The notes under the pieces were generated by a model that was not told the origin of the DNA, made no database searches, and saw only the letters and a list, made by a program, of their open reading frames with translations. Shown one piece after another: positions 45,001-53,803 of a DNA stretch of 64,000 nucleotides. Position 1 is the stretch's first letter. Each line of letters begins with the position of its first letter. This DNA is from Paenibacillus aurantius (GTDB lineage Bacteria; Bacillota; Bacilli; Paenibacillales; NBRC-103111). The stretch is from contig NZ_CP130318.1 of NCBI RefSeq assembly GCF_032268605.1, positions 3,320,001-3,384,000 of the forward strand. Direction: 5' to 3'. A program made the position numbers and the translations under genes.

Positions 45001-46069
45001 TCACGGTCTCCCCACTCGACAGGTTAAGCCGGGGACTGACGGAAGGGACGGCGATGCGGTAACGGAACGTTTCGCTCCTGGATTCCTGGAACCCGTCGGA
45101 CGCGGTAAAATAATAATCCACCGACGTGCTTCCGAGCAGCTTCAGGCCGTCCAGCGTATAACCGTAACGGAAGGTTTCTTTGTCCTGCTTCAGATTCACT
45201 GGCGTATAGGTGGTCTGCTTGTTGGTTTTGTAGAACAGGGTTACCGTTTTGACGAGAGAGCTGTCCTCTGCCTGAACCTCGAACGTTGCCGGCGCTGCGG
45301 GCTCCCCTCCACTCCCGGTGTGGTTAATAATCACCGGCGCGACCTTATCCTCCGGAATGGCGGTATAAGAATCGGGCACCTGCCCGGGATCCAGGCTGCC
45401 GGGCGTAGCCCGGACCGTTCGGGAGCTTAGCTTGATCATTTCGTTGGTGCCATCCTTGGGGTAACCATACACTACCCCCATATCACTCATGACATCATGG
45501 ACGCCATCGTTGTAAACCGCGCTGACCAGCTCGCGTCCGGTGTTGGTCGCCAAGACAATCCAGCGGGTTCTGCCGCTGTGGAGACCTGCCGAGGCCCGGA
45601 CTACATCGGTATTCAGCACCAAATTCGTCCCGAAATGGCGGTTGAAATCCTCCATGGTCAGATTCGCATTGGTCGCGTTCTTCAGCCAGATGAGGAGCGT
45701 TTTGCCGGGCGGAAGCACGACATCCGAAGGGTCCGTTGCCAATACGAGATCATCCTGCGGACCGGTCGGGTAGCGGTAAAGGATTTGGTAATCCTTAAGA
45801 TTCATCGCCTTATCCGAATTGTTATAGATTTCTATGTACTCAAAGGCGTCTTCTTTAGTACCTGTCGGCCCCTCGACATCGACGGAATCCGGAACAATTT
45901 CGGTAACGAGCACAGGCGGGACGGAAACACTCGCTGCCGGTGTGACAGGAGCCGTATTCCCATCGGCATAGACGGGAACCATCCCAACCGGACATGCCAC
46001 CAGTAACGAAAGAACTAACCCTGCCGTACGTAAGAACCGGCGCTTACTCTTTCCTTGCGCAGCCTTCAT
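42008..46069 (-). CDS. Secreted multidomain metallophosphoesterase
   Basis: A 1353-aa exported protein. Order: signal peptide (RTAGLVLSLLVACPVGMVPVYA); a lamin-tail domain at ~40-190 (EYIEIYNNSDKAMNLKDYQILY); beta-sandwich modules to ~800, including Ig-like stretches (GKEYKGTFTVEGTVVDETSGV); a calcineurin-type phosphoesterase at ~840-1130; then fibronectin type III modules (LEPGQRYFWYTESRDAYQG; LPTPQNLRVTGTTETAVSLAW) and a C-terminal helical FIVAR-like repeat. Metal-site motifs are MSDTQYYS, HTGDLVEN, GNHD, GFHDY and SGHYTG. The start at 46069 has GGAGGGGGAAAGG before it. Likely a surface phosphodiesterase or phosphatase for phosphate or nucleic acid scavenging; the substrate is not shown. 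Confidence 0.9.
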   Translation of the reverse strand: MKAAQGKSKRRFLRTAGLVLSLLVACPVGMVPVYADGNTAPVTPAASVSVPPVLVTEIVPDSVDVEGPTGTKEDAFEYIEIYNNSDKAMNLKDYQILYRYPTGPQDDLVLATDPSDVVLPPGKTLLIWLKNATNANLTMEDFNRHFGTNLVLNTDVVRASAGLHSGRTRWIVLATNTGRELVSAVYNDGVHDVMSDMGVVYGYPKDGTNEMIKLSSRTVRATPGSLDPGQVPDSYTAIPEDKVAPVIINHTGSGGEPAAPATFEVQAEDSSLVKTVTLFYKTNKQTTYTPVNLKQDKETFRYGYTLDGLKLLGSTSVDYYFTASDGFQESRSETFRYRIAVPSVSPRLNLSSGETVKGSVWVKGTSNETGPDTLSLAIDGKTVTPVQRGQEGKAYFTFEANGVDNNYQNIVKQGSNVVHELNYKVTGFNTVTVPVDGIVQGENQFSLTAGSYTAPYDGTSTENLDDFDVRNIRLILADGTVLRDPKYSNASTALDMGDNGRFLPVVNFTFSLTEEQARSLVYSWDTSSVTDGVHQVTVTRNDGKTAQAAVRVDNHGPVITTTLEDGKEYKGTFTVEGTVVDETSGVESTSVHLDGKPVTWPLRTSSAELEPGTHVLQVQAVDKAGNRSERTVTFKTVEENPYSPELVSPANGAEGESLSPLLEVKVTDPTGDAQEVSFFRGYSYPADAQERTAVYSGASETEPPLILEPEGERSLTQEEIAKIKGVDQSYLVNDSVNKFPYLRYEVKVEDSVTPQDNVELVWKGHSLPGRKVSLYAWDYQDSKWKTLDSVTASSEEDFELRGKAPADRYVRNGTANLLIQDQVEAEPQEDYTFVWMSDTQYYSQTYSHIYEAEVNWIRDHAEENNIRYVFHTGDLVENWFQDYQWKNADRYMKTLEEANIPYGVLAGNHDVSSTNDYANYSSYFGESRFAGKPFYGGTYKDNRGHYDLISAGGTDFIMVYMGWGEGPEEVEWLNQVLEQYPDRKAILGFHDYVTPTGTISKTGQMLLDQVVKPNPNVFLVLSGHYTGAALTPIQLDDNGDGSTDRTVYQLLSDYQGLGEGGDGYMKLLRFHPADGTIQVQTYSPYKDDYNYYDPVQYPNKDEYDLTVDLSPQLKRVATDYVEARLYSSEAIGGPVSSASGSSAQVRWEGLEPGQRYFWYTESRDAYQGRTVSDLWSFTTVNKLPTPQNLRVTGTTETAVSLAWDPVTAGSRTISYEVYGTGVPLGMASTPLYTLSGLQQDTEYRVYVTAVDERGTRSEPSEAVTVKTNVTLEVIRAWVNRYTESGDLKGPLTQPLSNALDQAEHQLQKGDRAKAEKHVEDFIGHLNNKALGPFASDSARDTLTKKAEEWLALE

Positions 46070-46238
46070 CCTTTCCCCCTCCATTCGCTTGGTTCGCTTC
46101 AACGGAGATCCACTCTCCTTCAATATTCAAATGACCTGCGACGGCAATCCGCCCGTTAGGATTCTGCTTCGCCACCTCCTCAAAAAACGTGTAACCGCTC
46201 ACAAATTTTCGCTGCCGATTACCCGGTTGCTCCTGCAT
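46044..46238 (-). CDS. Possible small protein (64 aa) before the phosphoesterase
   Basis: An open frame of 64 codons with ATG at 46238; AAGGAGGTGACC, a near-perfect ribosome site, lies 15 nt upstream, rather far. It overlaps the phosphoesterase start by 26 nt, which would allow coupled translation. The sequence (YTFFEEVAKQNPNGRIAVAG, then HLNIEGEWISVEANQ) has a folded-protein look but matches no family I know. It could instead be an untranslated leader. Confidence 0.4.
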   Translation of the reverse strand: MQEQPGNRQRKFVSGYTFFEEVAKQNPNGRIAVAGHLNIEGEWISVEANQANGGGKDEGCARKE

Positions 46239-46357
46239 CCCTTTCCCTGGTCACCTCCTTTTCTTCGGTATAACGAAAGTATAGCCCCCCTGTCCGGGAG
46301 GCTGTAGATTAACCTTTTAACTTCTTGTGTACTATTTTTACATCTTTTCCTTCCCTC

Positions 46358-48028
46358 TTACTTGGCTAGACGGTCCCGGTATTCCTGCGGAGTTACCTTC
46401 ATCTCCTTTTTGAACACCTTGGAGAAATAATAGGAGGTCTCAAAGCCTACCCGTGCCGCCACCTCATGGATTTTGAGCCGGTCATCGGTTAACAGCTCCT
46501 TCGCCTTCTTGATCCGGACGCTTTTGATATAATCGGAAAGGCGCTGCCCCGCCGCTTGCTTGTATAGCCGGGAAAGGTACGCCGGATGAAGATAGACATG
46601 CTCCGCGAGTACATCAAGGGACAGGTTGTCGTCGAGGTGGGCTTCGATGTAGTCATGTACGGCGGTGATAATTCTCCCCGTGCGGTCCTTTTGCTCGCTG
46701 CCCTTAAGAGAGAAAAGCAATTCCGCCAGCCTGGCGAAATAGAGCTCTGCCTCCTCCCAGGAGCGGAAAGACGCTTGGCCGATCAAGGGGGCGAGGTTAT
46801 AATGCGGAGAGACTTCGCTAAACATATCCGTCTGGTTAAGATAGGAAAGATGCACAGCACACAGAGCGAGCTGAAGCTCGACCAAGAGAGGCTTGCCCTC
46901 TTCTATACCCATGAGTGTATGAGCAAACTCCGCAACCTCCCCAAGCACCCGGTAAAATTCCTCCCGCTGACCGCTTTCCAGGTGATCCTGGAGCCTTCCC
47001 GCTTTACGCACATGAAGAATAAGCTCCTGCCTGGTCTTGTCTTCCCTGACGGGGGATTCCGCTGCCGAATCGTCGCCTCCTACCTCCTGGATGACAAGCT
47101 CCTTCCCGACCCCCAACCCACGCCACAGCTTTCGCTGGGCCTGCAGATAGGTAACCGGGACCATGGACCAAGGACAAGGAGCCTTTCCGACCGCCAGCGA
47201 AAGCGGAAGCTTGAGCAGCTGCTCACAGGCAGTTTGGATGTCCGACAACGACCCGAGCACCCGGGTCATACAGGCCGCCCAATCCACCGGATGTCCGGAA
47301 TTCTCCGCCGGCGAAGCTTGAATGAACCAGGCCCACGGCTGGAATTGGTAGGAGCAGAAGGCATGCCGCGTCTCCGTCATAAATTCCGAAGCGATATTCT
47401 CGACCGCATACATCAGGAGCGTTTTATCGGAGGAAGAGATCCCTTCCGGCCAGCGGTCCACCCGCCCGGTGACCAAGAGGACCTCTTCATGAGGATCCAG
47501 CGGAAGCCCGAGCTCGCGGAATCGCTCCTCATGAACGTGATAAGCCGGCAGCTCTCCCTGAAGGAGATTCCAGAGATATTCCTTCTGAAGTGCCGGCCTT
47601 GCCGCTTTCAGCTGCTGTTCCGCTTTGTACATGTATTGATCGATCACCATTTCTCCCTTTAGTGCGTTAATGGCTTTGTTGATCGAGGCGAGAATGGCGT
47701 CGTCGTCTTCAATCTTGAGAATAAAATCAAAGGCACCGTTGCGGATCGCCTGTTGGGCGTATTCAAAGTCGTTGTAGCCGGTCAGAAAGATGACCTTGCA
47801 GCGCGGCCACAGCCGGGCGATTCGTGATTGGAGCTCCAATCCGTCCATGCCGGGCATGTGAATATCCGTCAGGACAATATGAATTTTAATGGATTCGATG
47901 AGAGCCAGCGCTTCCGGTGCCGAATAGGCGCGGTACACCTCCAGCTCCGCCCCCCGCCAGTCCTGAAGCTGCTCATACAGCAGATGAACAATTTTCGGTT
48001 CGTCGTCTACAATCAATAAGTTATACAA
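46358..48028 (-). CDS. yesN: YesN-type response regulator with AraC DNA-binding domain
   Basis: A 556-aa regulator. Receiver domain at 1-125 with acidic pocket LLIVDDE, phospho-acceptor D55 in VLTDIHMPG and K105 in FILKIEDD. The ~330-residue middle has no named motif. The C-terminal AraC domain (~455-556) shows NLSLDVLAEHVYLHPAYLSRLY and IHEVAARVGFETSYYFSKVF. It overlaps the yesM gene by 8 nt. It should activate the adjacent importer and GH78 rhamnosidase when YesM senses substrate. Confidence 0.94.
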   Translation of the reverse strand: MYNLLIVDDEPKIVHLLYEQLQDWRGAELEVYRAYSAPEALALIESIKIHIVLTDIHMPGMDGLELQSRIARLWPRCKVIFLTGYNDFEYAQQAIRNGAFDFILKIEDDDAILASINKAINALKGEMVIDQYMYKAEQQLKAARPALQKEYLWNLLQGELPAYHVHEERFRELGLPLDPHEEVLLVTGRVDRWPEGISSSDKTLLMYAVENIASEFMTETRHAFCSYQFQPWAWFIQASPAENSGHPVDWAACMTRVLGSLSDIQTACEQLLKLPLSLAVGKAPCPWSMVPVTYLQAQRKLWRGLGVGKELVIQEVGGDDSAAESPVREDKTRQELILHVRKAGRLQDHLESGQREEFYRVLGEVAEFAHTLMGIEEGKPLLVELQLALCAVHLSYLNQTDMFSEVSPHYNLAPLIGQASFRSWEEAELYFARLAELLFSLKGSEQKDRTGRIITAVHDYIEAHLDDNLSLDVLAEHVYLHPAYLSRLYKQAAGQRLSDYIKSVRIKKAKELLTDDRLKIHEVAARVGFETSYYFSKVFKKEMKVTPQEYRDRLAK

Positions 48029-49769
48029 GAGGCGCCTCCTTGGGTAAGATCATCTCGACTCCGAAGCCCTTTCCCTGGAAATTGGTCAGCCGGAGTCCCC
48101 CTGGCGTTCCATATCGAAGGACAAGCCTCCGGTGAACATTGACCAGGCCGGTCGTCTCCATATCTTCATCCAGGTTCGTGAGCTTGGCGTTAAGGACGGC
48201 AAAGTCCTCTTCCGATAGACCCTCCCCGTTATCTTCCACCTTTACGATCAACCGCTCTTCCTCATCCACAAATTCAACGGACAACCGCCCCTCGCTCATC
48301 TTGTTCTTAAGGCCGTGCTCGTACGCATTCTCCACGAGAGGCTGGATCAGCAGCCGCGGAACCTTCATCCCCGCCAAGCGTTCGGGAAGTTCGCCGAAAC
48401 TAACCTGAATCCGTTCCTCGAAGCGGAAGGTTTGGATCTGGACATAAGTACGGGCATGATTCACTTCTTCGTCCAAGGGTGCCTCCTCCATATGCGTTCG
48501 GGTGACGAATTTAAAGTAGGACCCCAGATACTGAGAAAGCCTTCGGATGCTCTCATATTCTTCGTACTTGGCCATGCGGGACAGAATGAAGAAGCTGTTA
48601 TACAGAAAATGGGGGCTGATTTGCGATTGAAGCTGACGCAGCTCGGAAAGGTTGGCCCGGTATTTCTGCTCGTACACCTCGTGGACCAGTTCCTTGATCC
48701 TTCGAACCATCTCATTAAATTTCCCGTACAGGTAATGAAATTCATCCGAGCGTTTGTTGCGGATTTCGATCGTCAGGTTCCCCTCTTCCACATGCCGGAA
48801 AGCACGGACCAGCCTCTTCATCGGCAGATGAATTTGCCGGAAAATCCAATAGGAGAAGAAAATGACCACCAGAATCGAGATACCGGACAGCATCCAGAAC
48901 CACTGCCGGTATTTCGCCTGGGACCCGAGCATGTCTTCCTCCGGCATGTACATGAATAGGGTGATCCCGAGAGTCGGCGACTTCTCATAAGCCATCCAGT
49001 TCCGCCGGCCACCCATCTCCACAACGCGAAACTCGTTCTCCGGCTCCTTATCCTGCTGCAGCAGCGGGAGCACCGTTTCTCTTGCTTCCGGATTGGCATC
49101 GTCACTGGTGACCGACCAGTCTCCCCCGCTGCCCATGATCATCGCCCCGCCGCCGCTGTCAATCTTCATACGGTTCAGAACCTCGGTCAGCTCGCTTTGG
49201 GAAATTTCCGCACTTAGCAGGAAGATCGGCTCTTCCTCGTTGATTAAGGCCAGATCCGAATAAGGAAAGCTTACGAACAGACGGTTCTTCCAATAAACAA
49301 AAGGATTATGGGGATGACGGCTTACCGTCTTCAAGGCTTCATACTCCTCCACAGGAAGCTTGTCGTAGAAGGAGACGGCCGACAGGTGGCGGCTCTCAGC
49401 GGGAAGAAACAAGTCGGCATCCGACATGTACACGCTGGAATTCATCATGGCCTTCAACCGGGCGTTAAGCGCATAAACCGTTTCCCTGAATTCGATGTCG
49501 CTCATGATGGAGAAAGCCATGCTCGCCTTGCGGAGGTCCCGGTCGTTAATGAACTCTTTCTGCATATGAACGATGCGGGTGAATTCATTCTCCAGGAGGC
49601 GAATGTAGAAGTGGACCCGGGATTTCATGGAATTCTCCACCTCCTTGCGAACCGTCAGTTCTCCGTATTCGTTCATCTTCAAGCTGATGATATAGACGGG
49701 GGTCAACACAACAAGAAAGGCTAGAATAAGCTTGGCGTACAGGCTGGAAAGCGAAACAGGTAATTTCAC
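48021..49769 (-). CDS. yesM: YesM-type sensor histidine kinase
   Basis: A 582-aa membrane kinase from GTG at 49769. The open frame reaches ATG 49832, but that stretch encodes a terminator hairpin; GGGGGGAG before the GTG supports the later start. First membrane segment LYAKLILAFLVVLTPVYIIS, an extracellular Cache-like sensor to ~290, second segment WMLSGISILVVIFFSYWIF, a HAMP linker, then the His_kinase domain with LQSQISPHFLYNSFF (phospho-acceptor His) and LLIQPLVENAYEHGLK plus GxG ATP motifs (VEDNGEGLSEED). It pairs with the YesN gene downstream and probably senses extracellular oligosaccharide for the region C importer. Confidence 0.93.
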   Translation of the reverse strand: MKLPVSLSSLYAKLILAFLVVLTPVYIISLKMNEYGELTVRKEVENSMKSRVHFYIRLLENEFTRIVHMQKEFINDRDLRKASMAFSIMSDIEFRETVYALNARLKAMMNSSVYMSDADLFLPAESRHLSAVSFYDKLPVEEYEALKTVSRHPHNPFVYWKNRLFVSFPYSDLALINEEEPIFLLSAEISQSELTEVLNRMKIDSGGGAMIMGSGGDWSVTSDDANPEARETVLPLLQQDKEPENEFRVVEMGGRRNWMAYEKSPTLGITLFMYMPEEDMLGSQAKYRQWFWMLSGISILVVIFFSYWIFRQIHLPMKRLVRAFRHVEEGNLTIEIRNKRSDEFHYLYGKFNEMVRRIKELVHEVYEQKYRANLSELRQLQSQISPHFLYNSFFILSRMAKYEEYESIRRLSQYLGSYFKFVTRTHMEEAPLDEEVNHARTYVQIQTFRFEERIQVSFGELPERLAGMKVPRLLIQPLVENAYEHGLKNKMSEGRLSVEFVDEEERLIVKVEDNGEGLSEEDFAVLNAKLTNLDEDMETTGLVNVHRRLVLRYGTPGGLRLTNFQGKGFGVEMILPKEAPLV

Positions 49770-49801
49770 GGTCTCCCCCCTTCCGTTACCCTTTCCATAC
49801 G

Positions 49802-49839
49802 AAAAGGGAATGTCCTGTTTAGGCGAGGACATTCCCTTC
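49802..49839 (-). terminator. Terminator between the GH78 gene and yesM
   Basis: A 13-bp perfect stem (AAGGGAATGTCCT at 49804-49816 with AGGACATTCCCTT at 49826-49838) and a 9-base loop, ending in TTTT on the minus strand. It ends the importer/GH78 unit 40 nt after its stop and rules out the longer N-terminus for yesM. Confidence 0.88.
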
Positions 49840-49879
49840 TGTGTTTCATGGTCCTTACGCAGAATCGGCCATTCGCCCT

Positions 49880-52861
49880 TTACGTCCTGCGGCTCTGACG
49901 ATGGACTTCAACGGTGCCCTCCACCCCATCGGGAAGGCGCACCTCCACATCTACGGTCTCCGGAACCCATACCTGAAGGTGCAGCTTGCCGTCGGCCCCG
50001 GCCTTCCAGGATACATCCACTCGGCCTTCTTCAGGCAACGGAACACTGCCCCGTGCCCATGTGAGTCCGCAAGGGTTCGGCTCCACGATGACTTTGCGCC
50101 ATCCCGGAGTGGAACTTCGAACTCCCAGTACCACGGCGCCGAGGAAGTAGGCAGGCGCGGCTGACCAGGCATGACAGTGGCTTCTCGTCAAGTTGTGTTC
50201 ATCCGTCCGGCCGTCCTTCTTCTTGGGATACATCTCCCAGCAGGTGGTCGCTTCGTATTCCAGCATCTCGCCATACTGTTGGCGGATGTCTTCGATCATC
50301 GTCTTGTATAATCCCGCCTGGTCAAGCGCTTCGTAGTAGAAGAAGGACATAAACGGACTGCCGATCGGAACGAAGTCCTCAGGCGGGGTAAGCAGCATCC
50401 GTTCGAGTTCCGCTTTCCTTCCGCCTTCCGGAATTCCGCAGAGCAGGGCTACCACCTGGGACTGCATACTGAAGATGGTGGACTTCCTTCCATCCGCATG
50501 GATACAATCCAGGTAAGCCTGCTTCTCCTCCGACCACAGATGATAGTTGATCGATTCCGCAAGATTCCGGGCGGCGGTTGTATATTCCGCTTCCTTTGCG
50601 GTATCACCGGCCAGGGAAGCCAGCTGGGCGCCTCCCTGCAAGGCTTTGACCAGAAACATGTTCTGGTGGGAGACGATCCCTTCTCTTGGCTGGTCGATTG
50701 GGGCCCAGTCCAGGAAATTCCACGCATCGAGGGAAAGAAGCCCGTGCTCGTCCCGCTTCATCAGGTAATGATCCAGCGTGTAGGCGGCATGCGGGTAAAT
50801 GCTGGCCGCGAAGCCAAGATCACCTGTTCTTTCGTAATATTCCACACACGCGTTAACCCAGAAGAACGTCCAGTTCGGAATAACGCTGCTCCATCCGCTA
50901 GGCACCTGGTCGGCAAAGAGAGGCGACTGGTCCTTCGAGCCGGGAACCAGCTCCAGGCAGCGCTTAACGATTTCCTCCGCCCCGAATAGGTAATAAGCGA
51001 TAAGGGCTTCGTTGCGGCTGTCACCTACCCAGAACGTTTGCTCATAGGCCGGGCAGTCGACAAAGGTATCCTCCATGCACAGTTTCGTCGTATGCCGGCT
51101 GATCCGCCAGATTTCATTTAGTGCAGAGTCGGAGCTGTGAAACTTGCCGATCTCCGGTGCCGGAAAATGACTAAGCTCCATGCGGATGCCGTAGCATGGG
51201 ACCGGCTTGCCCGCTCCCCGCACCGTGACCATCAAATAACGCAAGCCCCGGCGGATGGGGGAGGTATACCGCTGGCGGCCTTCCCGGCATACATAGCGCA
51301 GCGTGTTCTCCAGGTAATAGGTATGCTGAATCCAACCGTCCCTCATGTACTCGAAGCCGTACAGATCCAGAATGGTTCCTTCCTCGGCTTCCACCTCAAA
51401 GGTTACATATCCGGACAACTGGCGCCCGAAATCAACGATGAATTCGGTATCCCCCGTTTCATAGACAGGAATCACGCCCGGGGCCGAATTGGCGGCCACG
51501 ATAGACTGAAGTTGAGCGGGAACGGGCATCGCTTCTTCTTCCTTCTTCCAGGAGCAGAGCGTGCGCAGCGATTCCTGGCTCACGAAGGCTTCCGGAACCG
51601 GTCGGATCCACTCCCGGAAAGCCGACAGCTCCTCCCGGCTGGCCGCTTGCCCGGCGGCAAGGTAAGCCGAAACCAATCGACTGCCCTCCTCCCCATATTC
51701 CGGCCCGGGAAGCTCGTTCCGTCCGCAGGCGGTGATGAGGGCCTGCTTTCTTCGATCCTCCTGGCTGTACTGATGGTCGATGTATTCGTAGCTGACCATA
51801 GGACCTATCGAGAAGAAAGGAGACAGGCCCGGACTCGGGTCTTCTAACGGGGAGACCAGCTCGAACGGAACCGGGCAGTCCAAGCCCATGAAAATCCCTC
51901 TACCGTGGTCGTCACCGGCCAGGGCCATGAGGAGAAGATTGTCCCCTTTCTCCAAAGCAACCCGTACCCATTTCTCCGAACGGACAGCCTCAAAATCCGT
52001 TTTTCCATATCGCTTACCATTCAGCACCATCCCCTGAAAATGAGGGGGAGTGTAAGAGAAGACAATGACGGCTTCGCACGCTTCCCGCACCCGTATGGAG
52101 GTTCCGGCATAGCCCGCGTAACGGTAAGCGTTTGCATCGCTCTCACTTCCCGGGATCATCTGATTCCGCATATCGATGCATCCTGACCATGGCACGGGAA
52201 CGACCCGGCTTAACGATTCAATGCGAGAGGGATGGACGGATTCTTCTGTCAGCTGAGGAATGGATCTCGGGACGAGCGAATCCCAAGGCTTCATCCCTAC
52301 CTCGCCTATGACGGAGGCCAGTTCCCAGTGATTGTCCTCGTAGTGAGGCTGGATCCAGCCGCTGTCCCACTCCCGGGCGTCCACCTTCTCGGTAAAAGCA
52401 TGCTGGCAGGACATCCGCGGTGCTCTTTCATCCTGACCGAGGTACCGGGAGGTAAGCCAGCCTTCACCGGTTCCGATCCGGAAGCTGTTGCCGGATTCAC
52501 CTGTTAGCTCCAGCTGACAGAGAAGCCCTCCCCTTCCCCGAATATAATAGAAGGTGGAAACCCCGAAATGCTGAACGAGCGCGGCGATCGTATTCGGCTG
52601 TCCGGGCCGGAGCAGATGACCGACCTCATAAGTGTCATAGGACTGCTCGCTCGGCCAGCTGCGCGAGGGCCCGCGGCCGACCTGCTCTCCATTCACATAG
52701 AGAACATAGCGGGAATCCGCCGAAATCGATAAGGTTCCCTCGTTCCAGCCTTCAACGGGTACCTCGAAGGTTCTGCGGAAGCACCGCCATTGATTGCGCG
52801 GACTCTCCTCCGTTCCGCCCCATATCCAATGGGCGTGCCATTCGGTTCTCACTGAGTTCAT
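49880..52861 (-). CDS. GH78 alpha-L-rhamnosidase
   Basis: A 993-aa intracellular enzyme that releases L-rhamnose. Residues ~1-450 hold the beta-sandwich and carbohydrate-binding domains usual in bacterial GH78 (HWIWGGTEESPRNQWRCFRRTF; SISADSRYVLYVNGEQVGRGP). The (alpha/alpha)6 catalytic barrel (~590-890) carries DTFVDCPAYEQTFWVGDSRNEA, TTCWEMYPKK and SHCHAWSAAPAYFLG, with the conserved acidic residues. No signal peptide. ATG follows AAGGAGAG. It is the last gene of the importer unit, so the importer most likely brings in rhamnose-containing oligosaccharides, such as rhamnogalacturonan I pieces. Confidence 0.9.
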   Translation of the reverse strand: MNSVRTEWHAHWIWGGTEESPRNQWRCFRRTFEVPVEGWNEGTLSISADSRYVLYVNGEQVGRGPSRSWPSEQSYDTYEVGHLLRPGQPNTIAALVQHFGVSTFYYIRGRGGLLCQLELTGESGNSFRIGTGEGWLTSRYLGQDERAPRMSCQHAFTEKVDAREWDSGWIQPHYEDNHWELASVIGEVGMKPWDSLVPRSIPQLTEESVHPSRIESLSRVVPVPWSGCIDMRNQMIPGSESDANAYRYAGYAGTSIRVREACEAVIVFSYTPPHFQGMVLNGKRYGKTDFEAVRSEKWVRVALEKGDNLLLMALAGDDHGRGIFMGLDCPVPFELVSPLEDPSPGLSPFFSIGPMVSYEYIDHQYSQEDRRKQALITACGRNELPGPEYGEEGSRLVSAYLAAGQAASREELSAFREWIRPVPEAFVSQESLRTLCSWKKEEEAMPVPAQLQSIVAANSAPGVIPVYETGDTEFIVDFGRQLSGYVTFEVEAEEGTILDLYGFEYMRDGWIQHTYYLENTLRYVCREGRQRYTSPIRRGLRYLMVTVRGAGKPVPCYGIRMELSHFPAPEIGKFHSSDSALNEIWRISRHTTKLCMEDTFVDCPAYEQTFWVGDSRNEALIAYYLFGAEEIVKRCLELVPGSKDQSPLFADQVPSGWSSVIPNWTFFWVNACVEYYERTGDLGFAASIYPHAAYTLDHYLMKRDEHGLLSLDAWNFLDWAPIDQPREGIVSHQNMFLVKALQGGAQLASLAGDTAKEAEYTTAARNLAESINYHLWSEEKQAYLDCIHADGRKSTIFSMQSQVVALLCGIPEGGRKAELERMLLTPPEDFVPIGSPFMSFFYYEALDQAGLYKTMIEDIRQQYGEMLEYEATTCWEMYPKKKDGRTDEHNLTRSHCHAWSAAPAYFLGAVVLGVRSSTPGWRKVIVEPNPCGLTWARGSVPLPEEGRVDVSWKAGADGKLHLQVWVPETVDVEVRLPDGVEGTVEVHRQSRRT

Positions 52862-52900
52862 CTGACCGTTTCTCTCCTTGGTGTTTTTTCTTTTCCTATT

Positions 52901-53788
52901 TTATCCTTTGACGCTGCCGAGGACCATCCCTTTCATAAAATACTTCTGCAGGAAGGGGTAGACCAGCAGGATCGGCAGGGAACCTAGAAAGATTTGCGCC
53001 GCCCTCGTCGTCCGCTCGGAAATATTCTCCGCTTCCCGGATCGCGTCCTCCGAGCCGAGCGAAGTAAAATCCAGCTTGATGATAATCGTGCGCAAATAGG
53101 TTTGCAAGGGGTAATGCTCCGGTGATTTCATGAAGATCATCCCGTCGAACCAGGCGTTCCAGTGGCCGACCGTGGAGAACAGGGTAATCGTGGCCAAGAC
53201 GGGCAGGGACAGCGGCACAAAGACTTTCGCGAGCATTGTCCAGTGGCCGGCCCCATCGATAAAGGCCGCCTCCTCCAGCTCCTTCGGAAGCTGACGAAAG
53301 AAATTGAGCACGAGCACCACGTTGAAGACAGGTACCGCCCCAGGCAGAATCAGGGCCCAGATGGTGTTCAATATCCCTGTTTCGCGGACCGTCATATACA
53401 GCGGAATGAGCCCCCCGTGAAACAGCATCGTAAAGACGACGAACCAGGCATAGGCCGTCCGCCAGGGAAACACCCTCTGCTCCTTCGACAAGGGATACGC
53501 CATCAGCAAGGTGAGCAGAAGGTTGATCGGCACGCCGATAGCAACCCTCTTCAAGGTAACGGCCAGCGAGTGGAGAAAATCCGGCTTGCCCAGCACGAAA
53601 TGGTACGCATCCGTAGTAAAATCAACCGGCCACAAGCTCACCTGCCCGGAGGAAGCCGCCAGATTGGAGCTGAACGATATGGCCGCGATATGGATCAAGG
53701 GAAGGATGCATAACAGCGACAAAGCGATCATCAAAACATAGTTGGCGGTAGAAAGCACTCTTCCCGTCCATGATTTGGTTTCAACCAA
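52901..53788 (-). CDS. LplC/YtcP-type ABC transporter permease
   Basis: A 295-aa permease of the LplC/YtcP branch, six membrane segments. The EAA loop is EEAAFIDGAGHWTMLAKVFVPLSLP, and the C-terminal LQKYFMKGMVLGSVKG is typical of the branch. It starts at TTG 53788, with AAAGGAGG 7 nt upstream. Works with the LplB-type gene just upstream and the binding lipoprotein at 54769-56415. Confidence 0.93.
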   Translation of the reverse strand: MVETKSWTGRVLSTANYVLMIALSLLCILPLIHIAAISFSSNLAASSGQVSLWPVDFTTDAYHFVLGKPDFLHSLAVTLKRVAIGVPINLLLTLLMAYPLSKEQRVFPWRTAYAWFVVFTMLFHGGLIPLYMTVRETGILNTIWALILPGAVPVFNVVLVLNFFRQLPKELEEAAFIDGAGHWTMLAKVFVPLSLPVLATITLFSTVGHWNAWFDGMIFMKSPEHYPLQTYLRTIIIKLDFTSLGSEDAIREAENISERTTRAAQIFLGSLPILLVYPFLQKYFMKGMVLGSVKG

Positions 53789-53803
53789 GTCCGCTCCTCC
53801 TTT

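Noticed and set aside
46265-46310. Stem near the phosphoesterase promoter (AGCCTCCC with GGGGGGCT) as a terminator of the yesN gene
   Set aside because: No T run follows on the minus strand, the position is upstream of the next gene's TATACT, and the stem may simply be GC-rich promoter sequence.
49770-49832. Extra 21 codons at the start of yesM
   Set aside because: They coincide with a perfect terminator hairpin, and a ribosome site precedes the later GTG.
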